A stretch of DNA of 64,000 nucleotides from Endothia cerciana. Its lineage: Eukaryota > Ascomycota > Sordariomycetes > Diaporthales > Cryphonectriaceae. The stretch is from the NCBI GenBank assembly GCA_026119935.1, contig JALRMH010000003.1:1216526-1280525 (forward strand). The letters are read 5' to 3'. Below are positions 49,201-59,624 of the stretch, piece after piece. The position numbers and the translations under genes are program-made. Position 1 is the first letter of the stretch; the number at the start of each line of letters is the position of its first letter. The notes under the pieces are model-generated. The model was given only the letters and a program-made list of their open reading frames with translations, had not been told where the DNA came from and searched no databases.

Positions 49201-49445
49201 CAGCAACACCCAAGAGCAGGGCCTCGTCCTCTGGGCTCTTACACCACATGGACGTGATCCTGAGACGCGTTGCTGCCGGAGTTCTGTCGAATTTTTCTAA
49301 TCCTGTTCTGTTCTCGTTCCGTCTAGGATGGAGGCTCTCCCGCCGATTCTCTTTTCGTTCTTCTCTAACCATGAGTCCGTCTTCCAAGGAGGAAACCCAG
49401 TGGCGCCAATGTGATGCGCCAATATGGCAGAAGCACAGCACTTAT
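46289..49445. other. 3.2-kb gene-free interval
   Basis: It holds the isocitrate lyase promoter and the trehalase 3' flank. C runs occur near 46678, 47210 and 48338, a GGGA tract at 48165-48210 and GGT repeats near 48500. A 152-codon minus frame (46990-47448) has no family match that I can see and is interrupted by homopolymers. Confidence 0.5.
46351..46384 (-). promoter_or_regulatory. TATA-like word and TATG repeats upstream of isocitrate lyase
   Basis: TATATAT at 46351-46358 adjoins about six TATG units. It is 65-95 nt before the ATG, a fitting distance for a core promoter with a short leader, but the word may simply be part of the tandem repeat. I could not identify a convincing acetate-response element. 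Confidence 0.3.
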
Positions 49446-51973
49446 CTAGACCATTTCGGAGAGCGCTTTGGCGCGGTTCTCCTCGAGGGCTTTGACGAAG
49501 GTATCGTATGGCGTCAGAGTGCCTAGCGCGCGGCGCATGTGGGCGTTGACGATCTGCAGGCCATAGACATAGCTGGCGTTGACCCAGCCAAAACTGTTCA
49601 TGGCACGTCAGCACAGATACTTGTTGGCCTGTACCCGGTAGGCCCGACTTACCCTTCCTTCGCAACGCCCTTGAAATTCAGGCCCTGGTTGCCATACTCA
49701 GCATCGACCCTATGCGGATCAATCGGCCTCGTCACGTCATACTTCTCGACCACCACCCCGTTGAAATCCACAAACGCCTTGGTCATCATGTACAGCCATT
49801 TATATGCGAGCCGCTCCGCTTCCTCCGTAAAGCTATAGCGGTAGAGACCCGTCCACGCCAGGATCTGCTGTGGCGCCCACCCGTATGGGTAGTCCCACTG
49901 TCTGTTGGGCCGCTCGAGGCTTATCTCTCCGCGGCTCTTCAGAGTGCCGGCCAGCAGGCCACCGTAAGCCTCAAACTTTGGCAGGGCCTTGGTGACCATG
50001 GCCGCTGCCTGCTTTGGCGAGGAGACGCCGGCCCAGAGAGCCCAGAAAGTGGTGCAGGATTCGTAGTTAGACTGCTCGCGCGCGGCGGTGTTGTAGTCAA
50101 AGTACATGCCCTCTTCTTCGTTCCAGAGGTACTTGTCGATCGCCAGCTTGCGCCTCCTGGACCGGCGGTCCCAGATGGCGGATGTCTCGACTTGACCGGG
50201 CTTCAGCGGGCCAACACAGTACTCTTCAGGAATTGCCAGTTTGTCGCCAAATATGTTGCGGATAGTACGTGCGATATCCGTCTCGTACTTGTACAGCAGC
50301 GAGTTGAGGTCGATAGTCGCCATGTTCCCGCAGTTCCTCTCCAAACGATATGACGTGTCGTGGCCGGACTCACGCACGGCCCGGTCGTGCATGAAGTACT
50401 CATCCAGCTCCGGCTCGTCGACCTCTCGGTAGTTGTATGCTCGAACAAAGTCCTTGAACGCCATGTTGTATTTCTTGCAGTACGGTTCGAGAAGATGGAC
50501 GAAGTGGCTGGCCTCCGTCTCCGGCGGTACTCCCATACCGACGGGACGATATCGCGACAGACCTGTCACCGGGTCAAGTCGAGGCTCAGCCACCCAGACG
50601 CTATGGTACTCCTTGATGGCTGCCAAGATAGCTGTTCGCAAGAAGTCAAGGGCCCCGGGCTCATGCCGAATCTTTTCGTAGACACGTAGGGCCATGTCCG
50701 TGAGGAAAGGCGGCTGTGACCGACCCAGGTAGTAAGACCTTGTAGCGTTGAGGATCTTGCCGTAGTGCTTGATACAGAAGCAGAAGTTTAGAACCATGGA
50801 CTTGGCGAGGTGGACCTTGTTGTCGACCAGAAGACCCAAGGATTCCATGTAGCTGTCCCAGCCGTAGAACTCGTTGAAACGGCCACCGGGTACAATGAAC
50901 GGCAGGCCGCGCAAGGTTTCCTCGCCTGTCTTGGGGTCGACAATTTTTTCCATCTCAATTGCCAGCAGACCAGGGGCATCGTTCATATCCCGGATGAGTT
51001 CGGGGGTGATCTTGTCACACTCAGGCAGCCGACAGACATCCAGCCTGAGTTCCGGACGTTCCTTGGCGACCTTGGTGTAGAACTCGAACTGCTCGGGCTC
51101 GCCCCAGGGGACATAGATGCGCGGTCGCGGGTCATCCGTCCAGTCCTTGGGATCTCTGGCACAGATCTCGATGGTCGAGGCGTCTATCCGGCGGGTCAAG
51201 CCCTCCCAGAAGTGGTCGCGGATGAGCCGGGACAGTCTGTTGACGGGGTTCTCGTTGAGGCGGGCCTCGTCCAGGATGATCTGCTTGCGGCCGTACTCCT
51301 TGGCTAGGGAGAGCTCCTGTAGCAGGTTGGACAGCATATACGTTCCCCGAATATCAAAACTGTGGTGGCCGTCGGACGCGGCCGTCCGCAGAGACAGCAC
51401 CTAGAACAGGTCAGCTTGTGCTACCGTGGCAATGCGGTGGTCTCGCTACTAGTCCAAGGTACCTTGGGCCCATTATCCTCAATGGTGATCTGCATGTTGC
51501 CATCTGTGTCCTCCTGCGACTGGAGACTCTCAAGGGTTGGGTCGACCTGGACGAGGAACCGTCGGTTCGTGTGGAGGGTGGTCTCGTCTAGGCAGGTGGC
51601 GGGTCAGCTATACACAGGGGCGGAGCGACCGCCGGAGCTTGAGATGCCACATACCATGACTACCCCGCCGGAAGGGCTCCTTCAGGCCCAGTCTCTCCAT
51701 CTGCTGCAGGAGACTATTCTGTGAAGTCCATCATGTAAGCATTGGCCCTCTGACCTGAGCCCGAGGATCCCGAAGGCCGTGTGTGTGTGTGTGTGTGTGT
51801 GTTCGTACCTGAGAGAAGGTGCGGGTCCGGGCGGTGGCTCTATTCATCTTGTGGCGCGAGTCGGTGTAATATGTTTTGGCATCGTCGAAGACATTAAATT
51901 CGTCGATGGAGTCACTCCGGCCTGGGGGATCACCACCGGCGCCCTTGTGGGCGTCCATCGAGGAGTCCGCCAT
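49446..51973 (-). CDS. NTH1: Neutral (cytosolic) trehalase
   Basis: Glycoside hydrolase family 37 enzyme hydrolysing intracellular trehalose to two glucose, used on germination and recovery from stress. Five exons, 51973-51809, 51718-51655, 51587-51463, 51400-49653 and 49593-49446, join in phase and give 749 residues, the family length. The N-terminal regulatory part holds PKA-type sites (RTRTFS and RRGS before HDE) and a calcium-binding loop DTDGNMQITIED, as in yeast Nth1, which 14-3-3 proteins activate after PKA phosphorylation. Catalytic-domain signatures: PGGRFNEFYGWDSY (trehalase signature 1) and QWDYPYGWAP (signature 2), with the expected acidic residues. The C-terminus is ALSEMV. There is no signal peptide, which separates it from acid trehalase. 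Intron 1 carries a GT/AC microsatellite right after the donor. Confidence 0.97.
51780..51801. repeat. (GT)11 in intron 1 of the trehalase gene
   Basis: Eleven GT units (AC in transcript sense) start about six nucleotides after the GTACGA donor of intron 1. Confidence 0.95.
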
Positions 51974-53139
51974 CGAGAAGCTGCTCGTCTAAGGCACGAG
52001 CCACAGAAGGCAGGTTCGGCGGTCAGGACGCGGGAGGTCGAGAGTCACGAATGAGACCGAGGGGCGGTTGCGAGGAGGTATTTGAGGCGATCGGGGGGAG
52101 ATAGGAGCAGGGCGAGTGGTATAGAAGCAGGGCGGTCTGAGCAAACAAGTAGGGAGAGTACAGGGCGGTGTCGATCTCGAGGTTGCGTGACAGTAAGAAT
52201 ACCGGTGATGGTGCAGGTGTAATTGTACTATCCCACTTGTTCAGGTTAGCGGCCGCCAACGATAAGGTCGTAAGGACGAGGGTCAGTGATCGATGATCAA
52301 GGAGCAGCAACAGGAGTTCGATCGGTGCTCCTGGGGCAGGGTCGGATGGCGATGCTCTCAGGAGACAAGAAGGAACAGAGGAGCCCTGCTGGAAGACACG
52401 GAAGCCAACCAACCAAGCACATAAAGAAGAAGCTGGATGGAAGAAAAGAGCTGCGGCTGATTTTCAAGGGTCCAACCACACTAACCTCGACACCGAGCTT
52501 GTGATGCAGGTGTACACACCTCCTCCAATTCAAACAATCTGCGGCGTGGATGAGGCACAACAGTGTTCAGACTGGCTCGAGTCTCACGGCTTAGCGTTCT
52601 ATCATGAAGGAGCACGAGTGCGCTGAGACAAGGAGGGGAAAAAAAATTGAACATTGCACAGCTCATGTACCAGTGCAGGCCATGGCAGGCCCCGAGTCTG
52701 ACGCAACCGGAGCCAACTGGCTGTGCTGGGTCGCACCGCACAAGTAAGTGACGTTGAGGCTCCACCCGCCTTTCCATCACCGACGGTCACGCTGATTTGG
52801 GGGTCACCATGAGCCGCAACACCCAAAGAACCCCACTAACTTTGGTGTCAACCCCCACTAAACTTTGGTATGCCCCCCCACCTTTCCTCTCTAAAAAACA
52901 TCCAGATCTAATCAACGTCAACGCTAGGTCCAGATTCCACGGTGACGTTTTGGTTTTGGTTGTGTTTCTCGGTGTATATTGCTAGTCTCTCTAGCCTCGG
53001 CCCTGGACGAAGGATACTATCACTCTGCAGAGCGTCAAGACATTTCCGTCGAGCATCGTTGGCAGTCGTCTCACACAGGTTTGGAGGATGTAATAATACG
53101 GTAGTAGTACAAAGGGGTATTATGTGAGGCAAGGAAGAG
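51974..53139. other. Gene-free interval, trehalase promoter
   Basis: It lies between trehalase and the glycosyltransferase remnant. No coding signature. It is more AT-rich beyond about 52600 than the gene-bearing parts. Confidence 0.5.
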
Positions 53140-54480
53140 CGGCATGGCGATACGTGATCGGGATCACTTTAGGGTCCTGCGCACGCCCTTCATATCTTGA
53201 TGCCACTGGTATGGCGCGAACCAGTAGAGATAGATAACCGCCGCGATGCTTACAGTCTGTAGAGAATGAAGGTGCCCTTGAAGCGTTTGAGGATGCGCAC
53301 GACCTCCTTGCCGAATACGACGTCCTCGGAAGTGACATAGGATGGCTTGTGACAGATGCAGCGGGATGCCGCCCAGGAAGACCGAGAACATGGGAATACA
53401 TACTACGTTTGACCGGATACTCACGATTTCCGTCCTGCTTCAGCCGATACTGCAGCACCGCAAGCGCAAGTTTTCCAAGCCCAGTGAGCACGATGAAGAT
53501 GTTGAAGAATGCGGAGAACGAGTCGGCATAGAATCTGTCGATGACGCCGTACTCCCATCCCGTCAAGAAGTAGTTGAGAAGAGTGATGAGCCATGCAGAT
53601 CCTATGGCGTAGTATGTTCCCATGTATGAAATGATCATCACCTTGTTGGGAAGGCTGATGTGACCACAGAAGATGAATGTCTTGAAGGGAGGCGTGAACG
53701 GCCCCCTGGTGATCCACAATCGAAAGGGATGGAAGATGATCTCGTTTGCAACCGTACGCATACTTCTCCTAGTGGGCAAGCTCATCGTACACTGTCAGTG
53801 ATACGCCCTCTTTGAAAATCTCGCCCGTGTACGACGTATATCGAAGGACGTATCCAGCGCTCTCCATTGTGAGGGCTATAGCAAAGCCCTCTGGAAACAT
53901 GCTCCTCGGACCAGTATTTCTCGTAGCAATCTGTTGGCTTGTGATAGACGGCCGCATCCTGGATCGCCTCCCATCGCAAGAACGCGTTGTCTCCGACGAA
54001 GGGCGTGGCACCGCCACCTGCAACCGAGTATGCGGTCACGTCGTAAACCGAGTTAGTGAACCAGGTCAGACTACAATTATGCGTCAGCGGCGTATCTCTC
54101 AGAGGAGAGCTACGAATGAGCGCTGGTCAAGAAACTTAGCCCTCGTTTAAAATACGTGTTCGTCACATTGATTACCGCAGGTGCAAGCTGGATGATCGCG
54201 ACCTGCGGCAACTGCTCCATCTCGCTCGAAGCGTTCAGAAAACAGTCTTCCGGCACTCGCGTGTCCGAGTCAGTCAGTCAGCAGGATGTAGTCGCCGATC
54301 TTGGTATCGCCCTCTGCCCACACACGACCTTATCCCCCTTGAGGACTGCTAGAAGGGCTTTCCTATACTCCTTCTCCTGGGTTTGAGTCCAGTCCTGACA
54401 TCGCTGCGCATCATTCATCTTGGCCTCTACCATGTTCGAGACACTTTCGCGGAAAGAATCTGTGCCATTGGCCTGAGCTG
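53140..54480 (-). pseudogene. Degraded family 2 glycosyltransferase (ZtGT2-like)
   Basis: Pieces in several frames align, in order, with a polytopic GT2 enzyme (cellulose/chitin-synthase superfamily; resembles the fungal hyphal-growth GT2 class). Visible parts: KGDKVV near 54340; YILLTDSDTRVPED with a DxD-type site, near 54280; EMEQLPQVAIIQ near 54210; GGGATPFVGDNAFLRWEAIQ near 54000; YWSEEHVS near 53900; FHPFRLWITRGPFTPPFK near 53700; membrane segments at 53450-53650; and TVSIAAVIYLYWFAPYQW near 53200. Lesions seen: a 2-nt shift at about 54318-54325, a 4-nt TGAC slip at 54268-54281, an intron donor reading GC at about 54140, a 1-nt shift at about 53891, a TAG at 53769-53771 where Trp is expected, an extra A near 53745, and a frame break near 53330. 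The expected SED-type Asp after YWSEEHVS reads Gly. The N-terminus is not recognisable. It is not expected to make an active enzyme. Confidence 0.85.
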
Positions 54481-56018
54481 AACATCACCGTCAAGTCTCG
54501 CGAAACCATCGCGATGTAATCTTGGACGGAGAGATACTTCTCTCTATGCACACTGAGACATGACCAGGCTGACACGGAATGCGACACAAGTAACTTGACA
54601 CCTCCTCGTTGGACTGGAGCAGCGTTTCTGTTGAGGGTTGGGTGTCTTCCTCGCCGGTCCCCTGAACAACCCGAAGCACTGGCTCAGGATACACGGGGCA
54701 GACTCATGGGAGGAAAGAGCTGATCTCTAAATCACCAGTCTCGTGATCGCAGATCTGCTCTGGATGGATCGTGACCCAGTCAGAGATAAAGGTAGTGATT
54801 CGACAGCTGAATGGGGAAAAAGAAAGAAAAGAGAGAGAAGAAGGAGGAGGAGGAGGAGAAGGAGAAGGAAAGACCCCCCCCCCCCAAAAAAAAAAAAAGG
54901 GGGCCAGAGCCGAGTCCGGGATTCCAGACGCAGGGCGGGCCCGGGGTGGAGGGCTGCGGCCGGAGATGTCTCCGGTGCCAGGCCGACAAGACCGCATGAA
55001 TGCAGCGATGGATGATCGACACGATGAGGGCCGATCTTGGATGGCCTTCATCGCTACTATGTAGTAAGCGCGTGGAGGTCCTAGCTGCAACCCGGAAGGA
55101 CGTCGGCGCAGGGTGAAGGTGCCAGGAAAATCCAAACCCGTCTACTTGGATGTCGAGTGAGCCAAATGGGTGAGGAGGACGGGCACCCGGTCACGGCGGT
55201 CGACCTGTAGATATGAGTGTTTTCAGCCCGTCTCAAGGACTGTTTGTGGCAGACTAGGAGACGTGGTGGCATCACATGGGTCACCATCCCAACAGGACTT
55301 ACACGGGGCTGTCACGTTTTACCTAATACTAATGCCGCTTTGAGATCGGGGCTGCAACAAAAGCCGGTTCGACACAATTCTGGCCGTTTTGAATCCCAAC
55401 TCGATGCGCTATAAACACTCACGACCTGCGCCCAGAGGGGTTTTGGGTACATGGCTGGACTACTCAAGTGGGACGGACTGCGTGTCAGAAACGGAGGGGA
55501 ATTAAGGTTTGACGACTGCATGATTACGGGTGCAGTGCCACTTGTGCTACCTGTCAGGAACTGATGCCTGTAGCGTCTGAACGCAACACGTTGACTTGTG
55601 CAGAGTCGGTCTGAGAATCAAAGGACGAAAGGTCGTCCAACAAGTGACGATGACTCCCGGCTTTCCGTTCCAGCAGCTGCGGCCGCGGCCGTACTAGCAT
55701 AGTAGGATCAGTTGTGGGGTCCAATCAGGCGGCAGTGCCCCTACCATAAGTACCTGGCAGTACTACCGTGGTATGCTAGGTCACTGTATGGAGATCTCTG
55801 GGAGATCTACTATTAGTACCATGCGAGGTAGCCCTGTACGTGTGTGCACTTACTTATCCTGTACTTGGCCTGTTGATCTTCACACCTCCGTTGTTCACTT
55901 TCCGTCCTCACTCCCCCTCCTTGTCCCGCACTCCTAATTTATTGTCTTGTTTCCCCTTCGGTTTTCTGTATTTCCTCTCACTGCCCCTCCTCGGCAGCGT
56001 CCCCCTCATACGAAAACC
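54481..56018. other. Gene-free interval
   Basis: It may include unrecognisable 5' remains of the glycosyltransferase (54481-54700 has a minus frame with no clear match). A C/A composite tract lies at 54874-54898. GTAC/TAGTA words cluster at 55690-55830. The pyrimidine-rich stretch 55880-56000 just before the next ATG resembles a fungal leader. Confidence 0.5.
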
Positions 56019-57680
56019 ATGGCGGTATTTGTAGATCTCGACGATGATGACGTCGACCTCCCTCAGCAGTGTCATAACGGGATCAAGCCCGTGTGGACTG
56101 GCACGGTACCCTCAGAACCCTCGACGAGAGGCCCTGCGAAGGACGACGGGCACGGATCCGGGTGCCCTGTCGCCCCAGACAGTACCGATCGCGAGGAGGC
56201 CGCTCACGAGCGCGCTGTCGAAGAGAATCCAAACTCCATGACAGTGGCCCTGGGATGCTATCCGTAGGCGAGCACCAGCACCTTTTGACCACACCTCGGT
56301 CTTTGTCTTTTCAACCTCGATCCTCCTCCTGGGTGCAATACCCGGAGAGAGGCACACTGACTGGAGAATCAGTATTGCCAGGGCCATGGCGGCGCAGCTG
56401 GACCTCAACGACCTCGACAGTCTCTCCCACGTCTGCCGCGGCGTTCACGGCAGCCTGCTCCAGAACTGGCCTATCTTGGTCAGGTCGAGTCTTCGTTGCT
56501 CCAATGATGACCTTCCTGTCGACCCTGATTCCACGCTACGATACCGGGCGAGAGCAGGCAACTGGTTCTACATGGAAGACGCGACGCGGTGTGCCCAGTA
56601 CAATGGCAAGGCTGGGAGCTGCGCGCGAGACCTAGTCTCCGAGTGTCGCAGATGCGGTATAGTGGTGTGCAGGGTGAGCACCCGGCCCCAATTACCACCT
56701 CAAGAAGACACATGTGCAGGATTAACACGCGCCTGACCGACAGAACTGTGCGATAAAACCACCAGCACCTGCCGTCCTCCGCGACAGACACCGCCGGCTC
56801 TGTACCCCCTGCCAGAAATCCCCCGTCGGCCGCCTCGTGCAGCCAACCCAGGGCAACGACGTGGAGTTGGAGTCTCAGGCCATGCAGCAGGCGGTCTGTA
56901 CGTGCGCGACGAACGCGGGCGTCTGGCTCTGCCAGCCCTGTGGACGTGGCATCAGGGGTTCAGACCAGACCTACCGCGGGTACGTCTCCACCTGTCCTAC
57001 CTCATACCAGGAGAAATCACATCCATGTCGTGACAGTCATAGCGACCCACCAGCACAAGAACTGATCGCCTGCTCCCCACAGGATCTGGAAATGGCGGAC
57101 CCAGTACGGCGAGGTCCTCGGTGGCCTGGGCACCGGTATCGGCGACGCTGATCGCGGTGTCGAGTGCGCCAGGGGCAAGGACTGCATCAGTGGGAAGTTC
57201 ATGGAGCACGAAACGGACTGTGACGCCGATGACGCGCGGGAGGTGGAGGACCTCGCTGCGGGATATTCGCCCGGCGGGACGCAGAAGTTGACTCTGTACA
57301 GCGGGTCGCATTCGTGGTCGAGCAGCCACAGTAGCCTGCACGGTGGACACAGCAACACCTCGACGCCAGGCGGTCTTCTGGACTCCGGCCTGGCACTAGG
57401 GACGTCGAGGACGCCGTCACCGGTTGTTGGTCCAGGGTATGCCAGGCATGAAGTGGAGGGCATAGGTAACAAGATCAAGACGGTGAAAGTGTCCATGATC
57501 CGGGTAGGAGGGTGTGTACCCGAGTGGAAGGACGAGAAGGCCTCTGGAGAGACCCTGCGCCGAGAGACCTCGGGCGAATTCAGGAGTTGGTGCGGCTGGT
57601 GTAACCGGGTAATTCCAGGTAGGAAGGATTCCGAGGCAGAAACAGCCCGCCAGGCTTCGACGGCTACAGACGCATCATGA
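56019..57680 (+). CDS. F-box-like, Cys-rich protein conserved in filamentous ascomycetes
   Basis: Predicted 459-residue protein from four exons: 56019-56263, 56373-56673, 56744-56979 and 57083-57680. Introns are GT-AG; the second acceptor is 56372 or, equally in phase, 56381. The N-terminus is acidic (VDLDDDDVDLP). An F-box-like helix, AQLDLNDLDSLSHVCRGVH, comes near residue 90. A Cys-rich block follows: SECRRCGIVVCRNCAIKPP, CTPCQ, CTCATNAGVWLCQPCGRG and a later Cys-His set around CARGKDC, arranged like two or more treble-clef zinc sites. The Ser/Gly-rich tail ends with a GWCNRVIPGRK motif. I recognise the layout as a widespread but uncharacterised Pezizomycotina protein. Skp1 binding or zinc binding is inference. 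It is on the plus strand and convergent with mL58. Confidence 0.8.
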
Positions 57681-58196
57681 GGCTTGGGATATGCACCGGG
57701 AAGGCGTAACAACAATGATGGGGCCACCTAAGTAACAGGTCTGGCCCGTAGGATATTAGGGGCCTCGTGGGAGATACCACCATCGACGGAACCTACGATA
57801 CAGCGAATAAGCGCAACTGGTACTCCGTGCTGTTAACAACGATGTGTTTTGAGATTGGTCCAGTCTTTTTTCCAATATACATGAGAATAGAGTGCCTCTC
57901 TAAGATGTGGCGCTCGAGCCATGCCACCCATTGACGCCGGCCAGTCTATCTGGGTATATGCTTCTCCGTCCTGTTGAAATAATTCCACTGATGGCGCAAC
58001 TCGTGGTAAGTATATAGCCTCATTCATCGCGCCCGCGTCGCTTGGTGCGGTAGGACGAAGTCTGGCAAGTCTCCTCGAGCCCCAGAGCCGGGACTGCAGG
58101 GGGCCCTCTCCTCTACGGCTGGAGCGGACGCAGCGCCGCCCAACAACAGCGTCCTGGTGCCCGTTCTGAGCGTTGTCCCGTGGGAGCCGAGGCCCC
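57681..58196. other. Short convergent 3' interval
   Basis: Shared 3' flank of two convergent genes, 516 nt. No feature is seen. Confidence 0.5.
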
Positions 58197-58850
58197 TCAT
58201 ATCTCCCCGCGGAGCAGCATCTGGTTCCTCCTGTGCCTGTCCTCCATCGCCTTCCTCTTGGCGGGCCCCCACCGCTGCTGTAGCAGCTCGAACTTCCGCC
58301 TCTCGAAATCGATCTTCTCCTTGGGCGCCTGGCAGCAGGCCACCACGAACCCGCCCGGGATTTCATATTTCTCGCTCAGGGCCTTGACCGACCACTTGTA
58401 CGGGTCCGTGGTCCGCAGCAGCCGCATCTCCTCGACCTCCTCCTTGGTGATCGGGCCCCGGGTGAAGATGACCTTGGGCGCGCCGACCTCGTGCCGGTCG
58501 TGGATGCTGTGCGAGGACGGGGAGGAGGGGCCTGTTGCGGAGCTGCCCGGGCCGAAGTGCGACTCGAACAGCGAGGCCAGGTTCGCCCGCCGGCGGGGGT
58601 CGTTCTTGGGCAGGAACTTGAAGGGGGTGTGGTAGACGGAGGGCGCGGCCGAGGGCGGGTTGAAGATGATGGTGTCCTGCTCGAGGGGCGCGTCCGAGGC
58701 CAGGAACGACGGGTGGGGCGGGATGTTGAGCGCGCGCTTCGTGCGGGCGGCCGTCGCCTTGGTGCGGATCTGCTGTTTGAGGTGCGACCGCGCGCTGGTG
58801 AGGCACCGCCGTGCCGCCGGCCGCAGGAGGTTTGTGGTCGCTGCCTCCAT
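58197..58850 (-). CDS. MRPL20: Mitochondrial large-subunit ribosomal protein mL58 (MRPL20 family)
   Basis: Single-exon, 217 residues. A fungal-specific mitoribosome large-subunit protein. The N-terminus (about 45 residues, rich in Arg, Ala, Ser and Thr and almost without acids) looks like a matrix-targeting presequence. Family motifs: PSVYHTPFKFLPKNDPRR (about 89-106), PITKEEVEEMRLLR, DPYKWSVKALSEKYEIP and the following CCQAPKEK, and a basic C-terminal helix (FERRKFELLQQRWGPAKRKAMEDRHRR) that probably binds rRNA. The ATG has a TG/CA microsatellite beginning about nine nucleotides upstream. The acyl-CoA ligase lies upstream on the same strand. Confidence 0.93.
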   Translation of the reverse strand: MEAATTNLLRPAARRCLTSARSHLKQQIRTKATAARTKRALNIPPHPSFLASDAPLEQDTIIFNPPSAAPSVYHTPFKFLPKNDPRRRANLASLFESHFGPGSSATGPSSPSSHSIHDRHEVGAPKVIFTRGPITKEEVEEMRLLRTTDPYKWSVKALSEKYEIPGGFVVACCQAPKEKIDFERRKFELLQQRWGPAKRKAMEDRHRRNQMLLRGEI

Positions 58851-58857
58851 ATCTCGG

Positions 58858-58858
<1 letters not shown>

Positions 58859-58890
<32 letters not shown>
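58859..58890. repeat. (TG)16 microsatellite at the mL58 start
   Basis: In transcript sense a CA repeat ends about nine nucleotides before the mL58 ATG, so it is probably in the leader or core promoter. Confidence 0.95.
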
Positions 58891-58891
<1 letters not shown>

Positions 58892-59624
58892 CCTTATGTG
58901 TGTGGTTCTTGAGGTCGCGGGAGGCGTGTGTGGCGACCTCTGGTGAGGAGGTCTGTGGTGGTGGGCCACGCGATTGAGAGGGGTGTGATCGCAGACCGGG
59001 TCGTTAAGACAGTAAAGGTTCCTTTTCGGGTTTCTTTTTTGTTTCGGATCGCAGTGGTCGTCTTCGTGGTGTTGAGCTCGTTGGATCCGGTGGAAACAAG
59101 CTCTGGCGACGTCCGCAGAAAAAAAGTTCGTTTCGTGACAGGAAGAAGCCCGACAGGTGCGAAAAGTGGAGCCGCGCCATTGAGCTTCGGCCAATCAACG
59201 GCATGTAGGCACATGACATCTTCACGCCTACATCGCTTAGTACACACGCCTTCAGCTCGAGGGATTTCTCACCTCAACCAGAAACCCACCACGATTCACG
59301 ACTATCGCGTTTGGGGATCATCTCTTCTCCTACTATCGGTTGAGGAATTGCAATCCACTGTTCTAGTACGGAAGGGCTTCAATGGCTGGGTGTTGATGGA
59401 TCAGGATTTGACCATTCCCCCCCAGTTCGGAACTTCGATTATCGACGGCGAGCGTTCTTCAGGTCAGGTCAACCGAGAGACTCGAGCTGGCTCAACGCCC
59501 TCTTGATGCCCTCTACTCCTGCTGCCGTCATCTTCGAACCACTCTGAGCTCATTTTCTATCGAGTCCTCTGAAACCCACGGATACTTTATCTGAGGATGG
59601 ACGTCTCTACCCTGTAACGTCTGT
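58891..59624. other. Interval between mL58 and the CoA ligase
   Basis: Promoter of mL58 and 3' flank of the ligase. The long plus-strand frame 58928-59506 has no recognisable domain and starts within promoter sequence. Confidence 0.5.

Noticed and set aside
52056..52638. AGGGG words (52060, 52634) in the trehalase promoter as stress-response elements
   Set aside because: A five-base word is expected about this often by chance. There is no clustering or conservation evidence.
53769..53771. RIP (repeat-induced point mutation) as the cause of the glycosyltransferase decay
   Set aside because: The TAG could be a RIP-type change, but the other lesions are indels and non-C-to-T substitutions, which RIP does not make.
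58928..59506. 192-codon plus-strand frame upstream of mL58
   Set aside because: It lies in promoter sequence with biased, non-conserved composition and no family signature.
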